Position numbers and translations under genes: made by a program
DNA from: Opisthorchis felineus
Taxonomy: Eukaryota; Platyhelminthes; Trematoda; Opisthorchiida; Opisthorchiidae
Reading direction: 5' to 3'
Assembly (NCBI GenBank): GCA_004794785.1
Contig: SJOL01006476.1
Span: 359,249 to 423,248 of the forward strand
DNA length: 64,000 nt
In this document: positions 1 through 12,508 of the stretch, piece by piece
Numbering within the stretch: the stretch's first letter is position 1
How the letters are laid out: each line of letters begins with the position of its first letter
Notes under the pieces: model-generated
What the model saw: only the letters and a program-made list of their open reading frames with translations
What the model was told of the DNA's origin: nothing
Database searches by the model: none

Positions 1-3000
1 TACAAGAACAATACATAATACGATGGGTGCGTTCGGTGGATCGATGCAAACTTATGAGTATGTAGTGGATGGTTGATAGGACAATCCGAGATTCCCGTGT
101 CTGGTAATTTTGTGGTTAACTGATCACTAGTCAGTTTTGCAACATTTAGAAAGAAGCATATTTGAAGCACTGGAACCATGTTTCATAACTTATGCTGTCG
201 TAAAAACCGTAAACAAAAATTTATCACCTCCCCTATCCGTAACAGTGTTCACATAGTTCTTTTGAACGTTGGCCGCAGCTCAATATCAGTCTTTCCTCAA
301 CCCTTTCTGCCTTCTCATTACAAGTGTCCAAGAAAGGATTCACTAACCAATACTGAAGTTGGGACCTTGAAAGACCTTCAAACCTCACTGTCATTCCTCT
401 GCAAAGCTCCTCAAGATTCGCACACCATCCTAGAATATGGTCGCCACGTACTATGTCTTCTTCGTTCAAAGCATCGAGTTTGGAACTTGGAATGGAACGA
501 GTGACAAATGTTGCGTTTGAATGGGGTTGGTTGCCGGGTAAACGTGAAGACTACCAGTTCTACGTTTATAAAGCCCACATCAAGCGTTTGTTTTTCCAAG
601 CTAATTTCGTCCACTTTCCTAGAGAGGTCTGTTAAGAAAAGTTTTATAACATCCACTATTTTCCGCACATTACTGAACGAAACATTAAGTTCTTGAATCT
701 TGTGAAAGCCAACTTAAGTTCGTATGCAAAATTAGAGATTGGAAGTTGCCCTCTTTCTGAGAACATAGGGGTTGAAAATTCAGTAAGCGGAGCTTGGTCG
801 TGTTTATCGCAGTGATGACAAAATGCAGTGACATGTTCAGTCGAATACTCAGATGTGTGGCCACCAGATGTGTATGAATTGCTGTGTGGATCACGGAGAC
901 GTGGGTACGACTTACTTCAAGAAGTAAGTAAATCCGTGCCAATGATCATGCTTCGGCGGTGTGCTCTAATCTATGTGAGCTATTCGGCAACTCGAAATAT
1001 GCTCTCCCTTTTGTGTACGCTTCCGATTGTGCTGTACAACTCATTTATTGACTGAATTGTCCGTCATTCCTGGGGAAAACTCAACCATTCAGTAATTGGA
1101 TTCATCCAAATGGATTGAAAAATTATTCGTTTCATACATGTAGTACACAAGCATGTCTCCGCCTTTTGCTGACACTTCATCGATTTTCTAACGGAATTGT
1201 TTTTGACACGAACAGTTTTGAGTAATTTCTCCAAGTCGTCCATTCAAGAGGGTCTTGTAGACTTCTTCGATCACTGAGGTACAATCGACTTTTAGTTGAT
1301 TGTGCCAGTTTTCAGCAATTGGAAATGAATGGTGTGCACAAAATACGAACTGTCGCTCCCATGTCTGTTGTGGGTCGTTTGTGAAACTTATTTTGGAGTT
1401 CCTGAAAATTCGCCACATTTCTGTCATCGTTTTTTCTCAGTCGGTTCTGCGTTTCACTGCTACTTCGGAAGATGCCCGAGCACGGTGCGCAGATGTGAAT
1501 TAATTGTTTATTGTCATTCAAACCCAAATCCGTTGGCCTGCACTTACGTCACGCAGAGTGGCAGTTTGCGAATGCATAATTAGACGTGTCGAGAGATAAC
1601 TTCGCTGTTTGAACTTACAAGCGAAGTTACCTGGTTTTAGATTGTAGCTAGCTCGACATGTGCGTTAGAAAGACTGTCGATGATACTGGAACCGGTTAAA
1701 GCGATTGTAGCATTGTACGCACACGTCTCTTGACCTTCTACTCTTAACCCAAATACCAAATTTTCAAATCCAAGCGATCTTTTCTGCCTATTTCTGGAAT
1801 TGCTGGGGGCTTTTCTTCCTTATTCGACCATTCTTTATGATTACCAAAAAAGAGAACTATCAGCTACGTGATAAAGAATTCAGCTCTCCGCGGAGTCTAG
1901 GCTCACATCTGTTATGTCTAGAACACCACCAACCGTTGGATGCACTTTGCCTCATGGTTAAATGAGGTGTTTCAACGGTTCTTCGAACTTCCAAACGTCT
2001 AGCGACGCACGTACCCTTCCTATTGTTTCTGCATTATACTCTCCGCTGACGGAGAATAGTCCAAATTATTTGGTTTTGAGGAAACTGGTCACACTGGTCT
2101 GCATTTGAAAAAAACGAATCAATAGTCCTCTCTCTGGCGCAGTGGATCTACTTCATAGACTTGCTCACGGAAGTTGACGTCCTTATTTATGCGACCATTT
2201 TTTTATTCAGTCCCATTACAGTGCACCGAATACTACCGCATGCATATATTTGAAAGTCACATCTTTCAGTGAACTAATGAGGGACGTGGTTTCTAATGGA
2301 CTGAAGCGTACTCCTAATCTTTTCATTGCTAGTTAACCCTTGAATTTAGTACTATTTTCCAAAGTGACCATCAAGAAAGGTAGGCTTGTGGATTTTCATA
2401 AAAGTGAATTGGTACGTTCTTACCAGCTAGGGTTGCATCTCTGACCACACTTACAGGATATCTCCTGTTTGCGGTCACCATCTGACATGCACTAATGCAC
2501 TCCGTACTGGTAATTGTTGTTAATGTTGCCTTTGCGTGCTTGTCAGACAAGGATTTATCGCGTGTGTGAATTTTTCGACATCACAGATGCTGCTGTAATT
2601 CTGAACTGTCTGCTTGTTTCAATTAACCACTATGTGTTATAATGACTACCGCACTTTGCTAACGTAAACTACGGTGCACGTAAAATTGTGACCTGTGAAT
2701 TAATGTAGTTTACAACTATTTTGAACCTGAAGCATATCGGGGACTCAGTTTCTTTTTGTCTATATTATCGTCACCCACTTTGATTTGACTATGAATTGAT
2801 TACAGGCTCACCAAAGTTTTCATTGCTCCCTTTAGGGCCCATGAATTGCGATTATTGGTCCTCGACAGAGCTGACAGGTTACCTAGGGGTCCGTCGGACA
2901 GCTTTGCTTTGCTCTCTTGTGTGCCTGATAAGAGAAAATTCCAGCTCTCAGTCGCTACAGTCTGGAAAAATATAACCGACAACCTTTGAGCCGGTTTGTC

Positions 3001-3670
3001 TAGGACAGCCATTGCTATTGTGTGTTCTTGTCGGACGTTTTGGTGATCCATGATCCTTAATCAAGGATACTTACCCGGAAAGATGCCCACTCAATCGCCG
3101 GATCGTCGGGCTACACCACAATCTTAACGTCTGTCTACTCCTTCAAACAAATCAGCTCTAGTGTGCTCAATCTATTCGGCCATCCAAAGTTCTGTAAGTG
3201 TCTGCACCAAACAATGTGATTCATCCAGATCAACTTCTCGAAGTTTGTTGCGGCGCTTCCGGGCCTATGAGCCTGTTACTAATAATATATTTTGCCCTCG
3301 GTATCAATGTTCATTGAGTCCTCTAAACTTTTTTCATGATATCAAAGATTACTGCCTTTTGTGTAATGTTTGGTATCAAACTTCGCCGCTCATGAACCTA
3401 AGTCTTCCCTGATTGACGATATATGTTGGTGGGCGCCCTACAGGAAAATTACTGCATTCGTTAACGTGAAGGCTCAGTGTTTTTCATCCTTTTTCGTACG
3501 TCAGATACGGATGAAAATCGTGTTTTGAGGCCCCACCTCAGGTCGACAGTGATAGCAAATCTACGTTGATAACTGATGGCACAATGCCGTATGATCGTAA
3601 TTTATTTGACTTTTATTATGAAGAAAGCACTGAGAAGAGAAGACCACGCCAAGGTGTCTACATCGCAAAG
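1..3670. other. No gene recognised
   Basis: AT-leaning sequence with only short, mutually overlapping open frames on both strands. I see no domain, convincing exon or repeat that I can name. Confidence 0.5.
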
Positions 3671-3860
3671 AATTCATTCAGAGAGCCCAGGTAGAAACTG
3701 ACAACGAGGGCGTCACTGCCCCATCGGTGAGTATCTCCTCAAGCACAGGGAGGATCACTCTTACCTATCCTAGAAGGCTGGTCGCGGCGGCAATATCCGA
3801 ACATTTTGTAATCGCCTTTACATCCATCCTGCCCGGTCACAGGTTGCCCACTCTCCTAGT
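3671..3860 (-). mobile_element. LINE (RTE/CR1-like) 3'-end relic
   Basis: The sequence GTAGAAACTGACAAC and what follows aligns with the tail of the LINE fragment at 26.7-26.95 kb, in the same orientation and with many substitutions. It corresponds to the very C-terminus of the reverse-transcriptase protein. Too decayed to keep a frame. Confidence 0.55.
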
Positions 3861-4862
3861 TACACCACTGTGATTAAGGCTAGAAAACGGACAACTACTT
3901 AGTACCAGACCATCAAAAATTATTGAAAATAATGCATCCTAGTCCATATTTGAGAGTAAACCGCGTGATAATGAGAACCGCACATCGCAATGACGACAAA
4001 GTGCAGGGAACTTGCCCATTGTTTAGTTTCAGTGTTCACTAGATAGTGCGTAGCAACACTATACTTGAGGGGACAAGTTCTTTTTCGGCATTAGTCACCA
4101 TATTCGTTCTAATTTATCGCAGCAGTGACTGATGATACTGTCAAATATCTGGACCTACGATACCAACTCAGTATTTTCCTTGAAATTACCCTCCGGTCCA
4201 ATTTCCTCAGGTTTACATAGGATAACGTGGAAGTTAAATGGCTCCATCTGCCGCTAAGCGCAAGTTAACTGTGGTTGGACGTGCCTGCATGGGAGGCCAT
4301 CGGTGCATCTAGATCTGATAGGAAAATCCGAGACACATACGAACCCAATGTTCCAATCTGACTCACATTAGACAGCGTGAAACGCCAGACGATAGAGGTA
4401 CTTACTGCTTGTTATTCACGTGATCTCACATGAACGATTCGTAGTACGCTGTTTTAACAATAGACGACTAGGTTGTCGACATAGATCGACTCTTGGACAA
4501 AAGTGTCTTCAGGACCATTGAGGATCATTTCTTCCTGGTTTATCTTGATATTACTGACAGAATATTATGTGCATGTCCTCCATCATTTAACATGCTTATT
4601 GGTTTGGAAAAAATTCACATTACTGCGACCAACTGCAACCGAATTCGATCATAATTTTTATAATTTGATATTGTTCAGACTGAGCTAAATTTTGACACTG
4701 AAATTCACACAGGAAACTTTCCCGTGCACTACACTCCTGCGGACCAAATCGGTGATAACACAACTGTTCCTAGTTTGCCATGTTACCCGCACGGACTTTA
4801 GATCCAACGACTTCACAATAGAACAAGAGAGACTGCGGCCGTCGCATCATTTCGCTGTGTTC

Positions 4863-5351
4863 TTATACGGTTGCACAACGGGGGTCATAAGACTTTCGCG
4901 CAGGATTTGGATCAGTGACGACACGCCGTCGCGTGTGTTGTCTGGGTGAGCCATTGGGATTCGGATGACCAGGCGAGCCGTAGACCCCCACTCGTCTTAT
5001 TTGTGTGGGTTTCCACGCCATCGCCATACCGTGTGGTCCAGTCACACATCTGTCCGTGATGTGCGTTCTCGAAATGTCTGGATCCGCAGTTCCTACTAGA
5101 TTGTGACGGAAACAGTCGCAACCAAGCCAAGATGAACAACACAAATTGCTCATTCTCCACAATTTACTATAGATATCGAACTCAAAACGGATTTCGATCT
5201 TTTTCAATAAAAAAGACGTACGGCTTAGATCCCGTAGACATGTTGAAGAAGCTGAACATTGTTTATGCAGACCGATCGGATTTATACTGCAACAAAAAGC
5301 CAGGTAAATTGTGCGAAGTTCGCGGATTGTAGTGTCAAGAGAGCACTGCAC
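4863..5351 (-). other. Unassigned 162-codon open frame over a GC-rich patch
   Basis: A long - strand open frame whose 3' half covers a locally GC-rich stretch (4880-5110) and reads Gly/Pro/Arg-rich text such as VGVYGSPGHPNPNGSPRQ. No domain is recognised. Low-complexity, GC-rich, possibly a repeat. I would not call it a gene without copies or transcript data. Confidence 0.2.
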
Positions 5352-5844
5352 TGAATCTGATTTGCTTTATGACAGAATTTTAACAGTTCTCTTTGGCTGA
5401 TCGTAAAAAATCCGGGAAAACATCGCGTCGTCCGGACTGTGGTTTGAATTTGCCGAGATCTCTCCAATGAACATTAAGTTTTCTATCCTTGAGTTACTGA
5501 TTATATAACACGTAGTATCTCTTCTGCGGAGGGTTCCTGCTCAGGCATGTGGTCTGACCTCGACCTTGTTAACCGACGAACAATATTTAGGGTCCGGGGT
5601 AAATACATAACTGTTCCAATATTTTGAACAAGTGCCACTTGGTTGGTTGTGCCAGCAACTACGACAACTCTGGCCATTTGCTGTGAAAATTCCAAAATGG
5701 CAAACTTTCGATCACGAGAGAAGACTTTTCGGCCACAGGGAGGCATACGCACCGGATTGTCTAGGCAGCTGCGAGACAAGAGTGAAGAGCACGGCGATAT
5801 GACTGTACAATCGGGCCTGAGCCAACAGTTCGCGACTGCTGCGT

Positions 5845-5972
5845 TAACACGATTGGGCGACCAACGGAACAGGAATCGACCAATCGAATAACGCCTTGGC
5901 AGTTTTGCAACAGCCTGCTAGTAAGGAGCGCAACAATCCACGATACGTCATTTTGTATGAGCCTTACGTGCA
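5845..5972 (+). promoter_or_regulatory. Putative CCAAT-type promoter of adenosine kinase 1
   Basis: An inverted CCAAT (GATTGG) near 5851 and a direct CCAAT near 5879 lie within 125 bp of the start codon. No TATA box is obvious. Paralog 2 also has CCAAT/ATTGG motifs close upstream of its ATG, so this may be a shared promoter style. Motif evidence only. Confidence 0.3.
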
Positions 5973-7123
5973 ATGAAGACCATAAGAGAGGGCAGTGTCC
6001 TGGGCATGGGAAACCCTCTGCTTGATTTGATGGTGAAAGTAGGAAGTGACGTCCATGATCGATATAATTTAAAGAAGGACGATGCAATCCTAGCAGATGA
6101 ACACCATATGCCATTATACGATGAAATTTCAAAGGACCCTGATGTCGAATATGCGGCCGGTGGAGCAACGCTCAATACGATGCGAATGATACAGTGGATT
6201 TTAAGAGATCCACACAGATGTACGTATATTGGATGTATTGCGGCTGATGAAGCTGGTGATCGACTAAGAAAAGAGTGCGAAAATGTCAAGCTCTGCACCC
6301 GTTTCGAAGTTGCAAAAAGCGGAGCAAGCACTGGGAAGTGTGCCGTCCTAGTACACGGCAAATACAGAAGCCTCGTTACGCACTTGGGTGCAGCTAAGGA
6401 ATTGACAATTGATCATATTTTCAAGACAGAAACGTGGCAGTCAATTGAAAATGCCTATGCATACTACCTTGCGGTAAGTGCACACTTATTCAAGTGGTCG
6501 ATTTCCTTATCTAGGGGTTTGCCGCCCAGACGTGTTTTGAAGGTGTCCTAGAGGTGGCCAAACATGCAAGATCTCATGGAAAATTGTTTTCATTCAATCT
6601 GAGTGCTCCGGTTATGCTACACTACTACAAGGAAAAGATTGACGCCATTTTGCCCTACGTAGATATTCTTTTTGGAAATGGTGACGAAGCGCTGGCCTAC
6701 GCAGAGACACACGGACTATCGGGACAGCCGCTAGAGAAAATTGTATTGCAGCTTGCCTCCATAACGCCGGCCAGATCGGAAAATCCGCGAAATCGGATTG
6801 TAGTGATTACTCGGGGACAACATCCGGTCCTAGTTGGCACAGCGGGAGCATCGGAAGTGATGAAATTCCCCGTCCAATCTATACCAAGCGAGAATATTGT
6901 GGACACTAATGGCGCTGGAGATGCATTCGTAGCCGGATTCCTCGCAGAATACTTGCGCAGTTCGTCAATCGAAAAGGCAATCAGTGAAGGCAATAAAGCT
7001 TCACGATACATCATACAGAGATCTGGGTTCACATTAGGACCGCGTGACCAGTACTGCTCAGGTTTAACTAATTTATGCCTTTGTCGCCGTGTTTTTAACC
7101 TGTTCTCTAATAAACCTACCTAG
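5973..7123 (+). CDS. Adenosine kinase, paralog 1 (two exons)
   Basis: Adenosine kinase transfers phosphate from ATP to adenosine to make AMP, the cytosolic purine-salvage step. Exon 1 is 5973-6473 (167 codons) and exon 2 is 6515-7123. The 41-bp intron is GT...AG, phase 0, directly after an Ala codon. Exon 1 opens with the ribokinase-family start GMGNPLLD and carries the sugar-binding [10 protein letters not shown]. Exon 2 holds the PfkB signature [13 protein letters not shown], with catalytic Asp near residue 303. The ATG at 5973 aligns with the start of paralog 2. The predicted protein is 369 aa, against about 340-360 for the family. The excess is a C-terminal tail after GPRDQY, where paralog 2 stops almost at once. 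An AATAAA at 7109-7114 lies inside this tail, just before the TAG at 7121. Possible CCAAT boxes (ATTGG at 5852, CCAAT at 5879) lie upstream. Expression is inferred from the intact frame. Confidence 0.93.
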
Positions 7124-10100
7124 GTTTGTGATATTAAACGCTGCCGGAAATACACCTGGTGATACTCGTAAAAGGACGGAAAGATTGTTCAACTTGACTT
7201 CCGATTCTTTTGCTTACATCATCTCTGTTTCATGGTAGCACGTTCCGGCATTTTTGCAAGATATCTCGGTAAAATTCCTGAATTGACCTTAGTGCCGAAA
7301 TGGAAGTCCAAAGATTGTTCAGTATTAACTCAAGATATCATGAGAGTGCTCAACATCTTGGGTTTCATGCCGAAAGTTAAATACTCCCTGGAGTAACTTA
7401 AAGTTAGCAAGTCTGAATGGTTAGACGGACGGGGTTTCCTTCTCAAAATGCTCATGAATCCGGATGGCTTTGATGGGCAAAACGGGGTCTCACGACTGAT
7501 TTATCTTCCGGTTCATCTACTAGGCTAGGAAGGTGCCGATGATTCAACTGTTTCTTGTGACAATGTGACTTTTTAAACGTGATACATCCACTCGGACCTG
7601 GACCCGCCGAACCTACTGCAACATGGCGGTCATGGTTTTCGTGTTTTTATCTGTCACCACTCATTCTGTAACTTGACTATGTTCACATATGAGCAGACAT
7701 CAGGCAATCTTGCTTGTGTGCTTTGGTCAAAGTTCAGTGTTCAAAGGTCATGCGTGACATTGTCCATTAATTCTCTCGGCCTGATTCAAGCGAACGTTTT
7801 GTCCAGTTTCATTCGGCATGTCTAAGTTGGCTGGGCTACGAGATTTTGGAATGCGCCCATAATTACAAAGGACACATTCACCAAAATTCGAAGCAATCAC
7901 TGAGCTTCCATAACCTGTAAGTTATTTCAATCTACAGAACTAGACACGGTTATGAATACTAACGGGACATCGCATATGAATGCCTTCACAGTCAGCTCTG
8001 GATTCACGAAAGGTGCACTCCCCCCCCAGCGGTGGGTAATTTAAGGGGGTCGAAGTGCAATAAACTCTTAAGTACTCTTCTGTGAACAGCCGGTTTATCA
8101 CCGAGTCCATCTACGTCTAATCGGAATTCGCCTGTCGGACTCTCCACTGGAAGAGCCTCTCTTGATGCTCTTGGACCACACAAGGCCAGATTTGCGCAAT
8201 ACGCGGTTGAGACGCCAGTTTACTGACTGACACTGAATTTAGGGTAATTTCATCATCCATAGCTATATCTGATTAGTGCCACGGACGCTTAAAACCTGCC
8301 AGACAGTTTATTTTTGTCGTTTAGATGTAGGTGGTTGCGAGGTCTGTATATTTCTCCTAAGCACCTGCAACTTAGAAACAGATCACTGAAAATAAGGACC
8401 CTCAACAAGACGAATGAAGTGACAACTTCATAATTATTACCCACCCACACGTCACCAGAACAGCAGTTTTGAGTCTGAAGGACGTGAGCCGGTTTCGAAA
8501 GTTATTTTCGACAGCTCGAAACTGTTCCCCACTCAAGTGCAGACGTAATAAAATGTGAAGTGATTCGTGTGCTTCTAGCTCAAACCCGTCCCAACTATCC
8601 GGGAAAACTGTTTTGGCCCTGGTAACTGCTCGACTTCAACTTCAGCGGGCGGTAAAAAAGGCTGGAGGCAGTCAATGTGTTATATATTCCTTATGGTTGC
8701 TATTGGTAAATGTAAGGAAGCCGTGCTAATTCCCAAAACCGAGGCACTTCATGTCCTAACAGTGAACACTATGAACATCAAGCCTCAACTGCTTCGCCTT
8801 AACTTCTGTTCGCACCTCAGTTGCTATGGTTACGAAGCGCAACCAGTTCAACCTACCCTTGTTGGTTAAGAAACGGATCCAAAATGATAGATTAGGAGGA
8901 ACAGATAACCTAAGCCCTTGAGGTCAATCACTGTTATCAGTTGTTCCGGCAAATCGTGATCACGTCGCACCAGCCAAACTCACCCTTTGATTGCTCGAGG
9001 TCGACTCCTATCCGAGTCGGTCATGCTCATGACTGAGAGGCTGGAATCATAAGATTGCAATTGAAACTATTTTATAGATCTTTATAAGACATAGTGTGCA
9101 TGACTACCTGGAACGTCTGAAGTGTACACTCGGGAAAATTCTTCACACGCTTTATGACGGAAGGACTTCGCTCACTTTCTTTGCACAAAAAGTGCGTGAC
9201 TAACTATGAGACAGGGGTCTCATGAACCTTGGCCTCAATTCCTTACTTTGCAAGTTTCAGAGGTCAAACTTTTTGTCACTTTGTTCATCAGTTTAAACAA
9301 GCTTGCATCTAATTACAAATAACGAAAACAAAAATTTGAGGTTCAGAACACACTGGGAACTGAGCAATAGCAGCATTCCCTCGACAGGCGGACTTCTGAC
9401 ATGTAAGTCCATCGTTCCTGTTTGCATGGTTGAACCTGAAAGGACGTACTAACCACAAATCCCGTAGGGGCTGTTATGTCGTTTTGAAGTTTCGTATATT
9501 CGCCATGTTACGGTGCTCCCGGACCGAAGTACGGCAGAGTTCGAAGCTGTAGGTTGCCATCCCTGTCCAAGTGTGGCATTTATACACGCACACCATGCCT
9601 TATATGTCAACTCTCACCTAGTAAAGTCACATTAATTTGCAGTAGACGGGAATATCTCTTCATTGGTGAAGGGCTTCCCCCTCGTTAAGGTACAGAATGA
9701 ATACATCGTAAAATCAGGATTGATTTGGTTTTTTATCCATGCTGCTGACTAAGAATGCCGGCCCTTGTCACATCTGCCGGGTAATCGAGATAAGTGAATT
9801 TGAGTCATGTTTGTCTGCGACCATTTTTAACGGCCGTGCTTCCTAGGGATTTGGACCGGAGAACGCCCATCTTGTCTAATAAATGTTGAGTGTTTAGAGG
9901 AGGCTTGGTTAACGGTTGACGTATTTTTGCTTTTGACACGAAACCTTTGTTGGACTGCGCAAGTGGCCAGGTTGATGTGATTTTAAGGGGGACGGAAGGT
10001 CGGTCAACAAGATCGCTTTGTAGCAGCAGACTAGATCAGTGTTGCACGTCTCTTGCAAGTTCGTGTCGTCTAGTACGGGTGAATACGTCCGGCGATCAAT

Positions 10101-11172
10101 GGGGTGGGGGTGCGAGACTTTATTATCCATTCGATCGGTTTCAGTGCCTTTTTCCTCCGGTTCAGAGCACTTTGAAAAATAGTTCAAATGAGTCGTCGCT
10201 AGAAGATTTTTTGCCGGTCTATGTGGTCACTTCTGCGACAACCCGACCAGGGGAAGGCAGAGATTACGTGGTTTTAGCTGGCTGGGGCCATGAACTTCAA
10301 ATCTAATGCCATTTCTATTGATCATCCGTCTTCATTGATAACCGCACACTGTCACGTGACTACTGGTACATGGTACATGGTGAGGAATTTTCATTGGATG
10401 TTTAGGACAGCATCTAGTACTCCTAAGAAAACTGTTCCTTGTTTTTTTCTGAATTCTAGTGGGGTAAACCGTCCAAACGCATGAATGATGTCAGCGGCAT
10501 ACTAGAAAACGCGAAGTTAGGTGTCATTACTTTACCCAGTCATAGGCTAAAAGTCCTGAGTCGTTCTAAGACAGATCATCACCACATAAGAAGTGGCATT
10601 TGCCTGTCCCGGGACCGTAACTGACGAACTACTCTGTTGTGAATTTTCCGAGGAGGTAACTCACCCTGAAGCGGTCTCTCATTAGGGGATTATCGTTTTC
10701 CAATCGACCGTGACATTTACCCTCTCCTGGAAAAGATGTTCTCCTCTAAATGGGCACGGGAGTCACATCAGCTTTTAGTGTAAGGAACCGCTGTACTGAT
10801 TCCTTCAGAATAAAGTTCACCAGGAGAAAAGAGACTTCTTGGCCAACCTTAAGCTAATGAATTTTCCTCGAATGCAATATATGTGAATCAACATTTCCCA
10901 GAAAATGTGATCTTGTAGAAATTATTTTGAGTGAAATATCCGTAGATCTTTGAAGGAGGGTGTCATTCACCAGAACTGTAGCGCTAGTCGTACCAAGTGT
11001 TTGTAACCTTCCCCAACTCCAAAGAAAACTACGGGGGTTTAGTTGGTGAGGCACATTGTAACTGTTCTTCGTTGAATTCTCCCCTTTTAAAGTATTCTCA
11101 CTGAAAGTTTCAATCATAGTCACGTACAGGTTATGTGGTACTCCAAATGGAATTTCGACTGTCAACAGATCA
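7124..11172. other. No gene recognised downstream of adenosine kinase 1
   Basis: Only short open frames; the longest (9947-10306 +) has no recognisable domain and no splice context. No further FLAD1 exon found on the - strand. Confidence 0.45.
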
Positions 11173-11337
11173 GGTGGCTGTTGATCTGTTCGCCGAGCTC
11201 GGCAAATGACTTGCAGAGGTTTCGGTAACATTCAAGGAGACATCATCAGTGCACTGTTGGGTGATAGCGTCTCCTCGAATGGTGAAGAAACGTCTGAAGG
11301 TCAATTGCCAAGCTCGGCGAACAGATCAACAGCCACC
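11173..11337. repeat. Foldback (hairpin) element 1
   Basis: The outer 33 bp of each end are inverted repeats with one mismatch (left GGTGGCTGTTGATCTGTTCG..., right its complement ending ...CAACAGCCACC). Weaker pairing continues inward to about 75 bp per arm. In RNA it would fold into one long hairpin. The - strand of the left arm has CTGATGA (11249-11243) and GAAAC (11223-11219). No target duplication seen. Confidence 0.85.
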
Positions 11338-12292
11338 CAATCAGTTACCATGAATTCATCCGAGCTACCAATATTCCAAAACATGCCAGACGTCCAAAAA
11401 TCTTGCATGACCATCTTGAAAATAAACATTCGAACTAGTTGCCACCTGAGTATCAGATCCAGTCTTCTGTTAAAGTAGTTTCAAGGTAACATTCTGTAGG
11501 CATACTTCATTAACCCCTCAGTTTATGACATCCCATTCAGAATTTGATTACACAGCGTTAGAAGAAAGGCCCAGATGAAATCGAGCGTGGACCAGAAGGT
11601 TATTTTCTCGTATTTTGGTTGCACTAGAAATGGGTACTTCATTGAAAAACTAACCAGAAACCTTATGAGTAGTGGGTGACATTTAGCCACTGGTGCTTTT
11701 GGTCGATGATTCTCACGTGGTTACTGTTACCCACATTGACTGGTCAAAGGAGAAGTTTTGATTTTTTTGGTTTCAGTATACAGTAGTCGCATAACTGCTT
11801 GGGCCGTAATGGTAAGTCCCAGACTTTGAACCCGCGAGCATCGTCCAAATATTTTAACCATTTTGTAACCATTGACGAGACGCTATACAGCTGGTTTATC
11901 TTCTAAAACTCATTGTTCACGGTCGTTTGCGGGGTGTAGGTTTTGAATCCCTCTTCATGGAACGAAAGTGACGACCGTCTAAGGAAATGAGAAGGGGAAA
12001 ATCCAGAGATGATATGGGTTATAAAAATCTGGTGGATACTGCTCCTTATGAGGATTACTGACATCTTCTTGATCCAAGCTGTGTATAAAAACACGTATCT
12101 AACACTGCACAGCCGTATCGCGTACTCTGTATGATTGAGTGTGTCTGCAGTGAGATCTCTGAGAACAAGAATGCCCATTTCAGATCGTGGAGTATCTAAT
12201 TCGGAGTGCTGGACTGGCCCATGTTGTTGGTGCGTTTCAGGATAGAAAACTTAGTGCTGGCTCTCAGGGATCGCTAAGTATACCTAATTAGT

Positions 12293-12508
12293 TTTCTATT
12301 GAGGAAAATGTTGGTAGCTCAGGTAGCGCAGATGGTCGTTGGCTTGTTCGCTGAGCTGGGCAATTTGATTGCAAACGTTTCATCGCCAATCGAGGTGACA
12401 TCACCAGTGCGTTATTGGGGAGCGTAGCGGTGGGTTGGTGGTTGCACCTCGATTGGCGATGAAACGTTTGCAATCAAATTGCCCAGCTCAGCGAACAAGT
12501 CAACGACC
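12293..12508. mobile_element. Foldback element 2 with 13-bp target duplication
   Basis: Arms 12332-12397 and 12445-12510 are inverted repeats of 66 bp with a single mismatch and a 47-bp loop. The direct repeat ATACCTAATTAGT (12280-12292 and 12509-12521) brackets the unit. A box-A-like GGTAGCTCAGGTAGCG precedes the left arm. A 13-bp duplication favours target-primed retroposition over a DNA transposon. Arms are related to element 1 and to the copies at 24.9 and 30.4 kb. Confidence 0.88.

Noticed and set aside
781..900. Possible FLAD1 terminal exon on the - strand (YTSGGHTS after an acceptor)
   Set aside because: Resembles YTSLGS-type text for only a few residues; the rest of the exon does not match the FAD synthase C-terminus.
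5761..6361. Long - strand open frames opposite adenosine kinase 1 (and likewise 60029-60785 opposite paralog 2)
   Set aside because: They lie antisense to conserved kinase exons, and their text carries no domain; they are frame shadows of the codon bias on the other strand.
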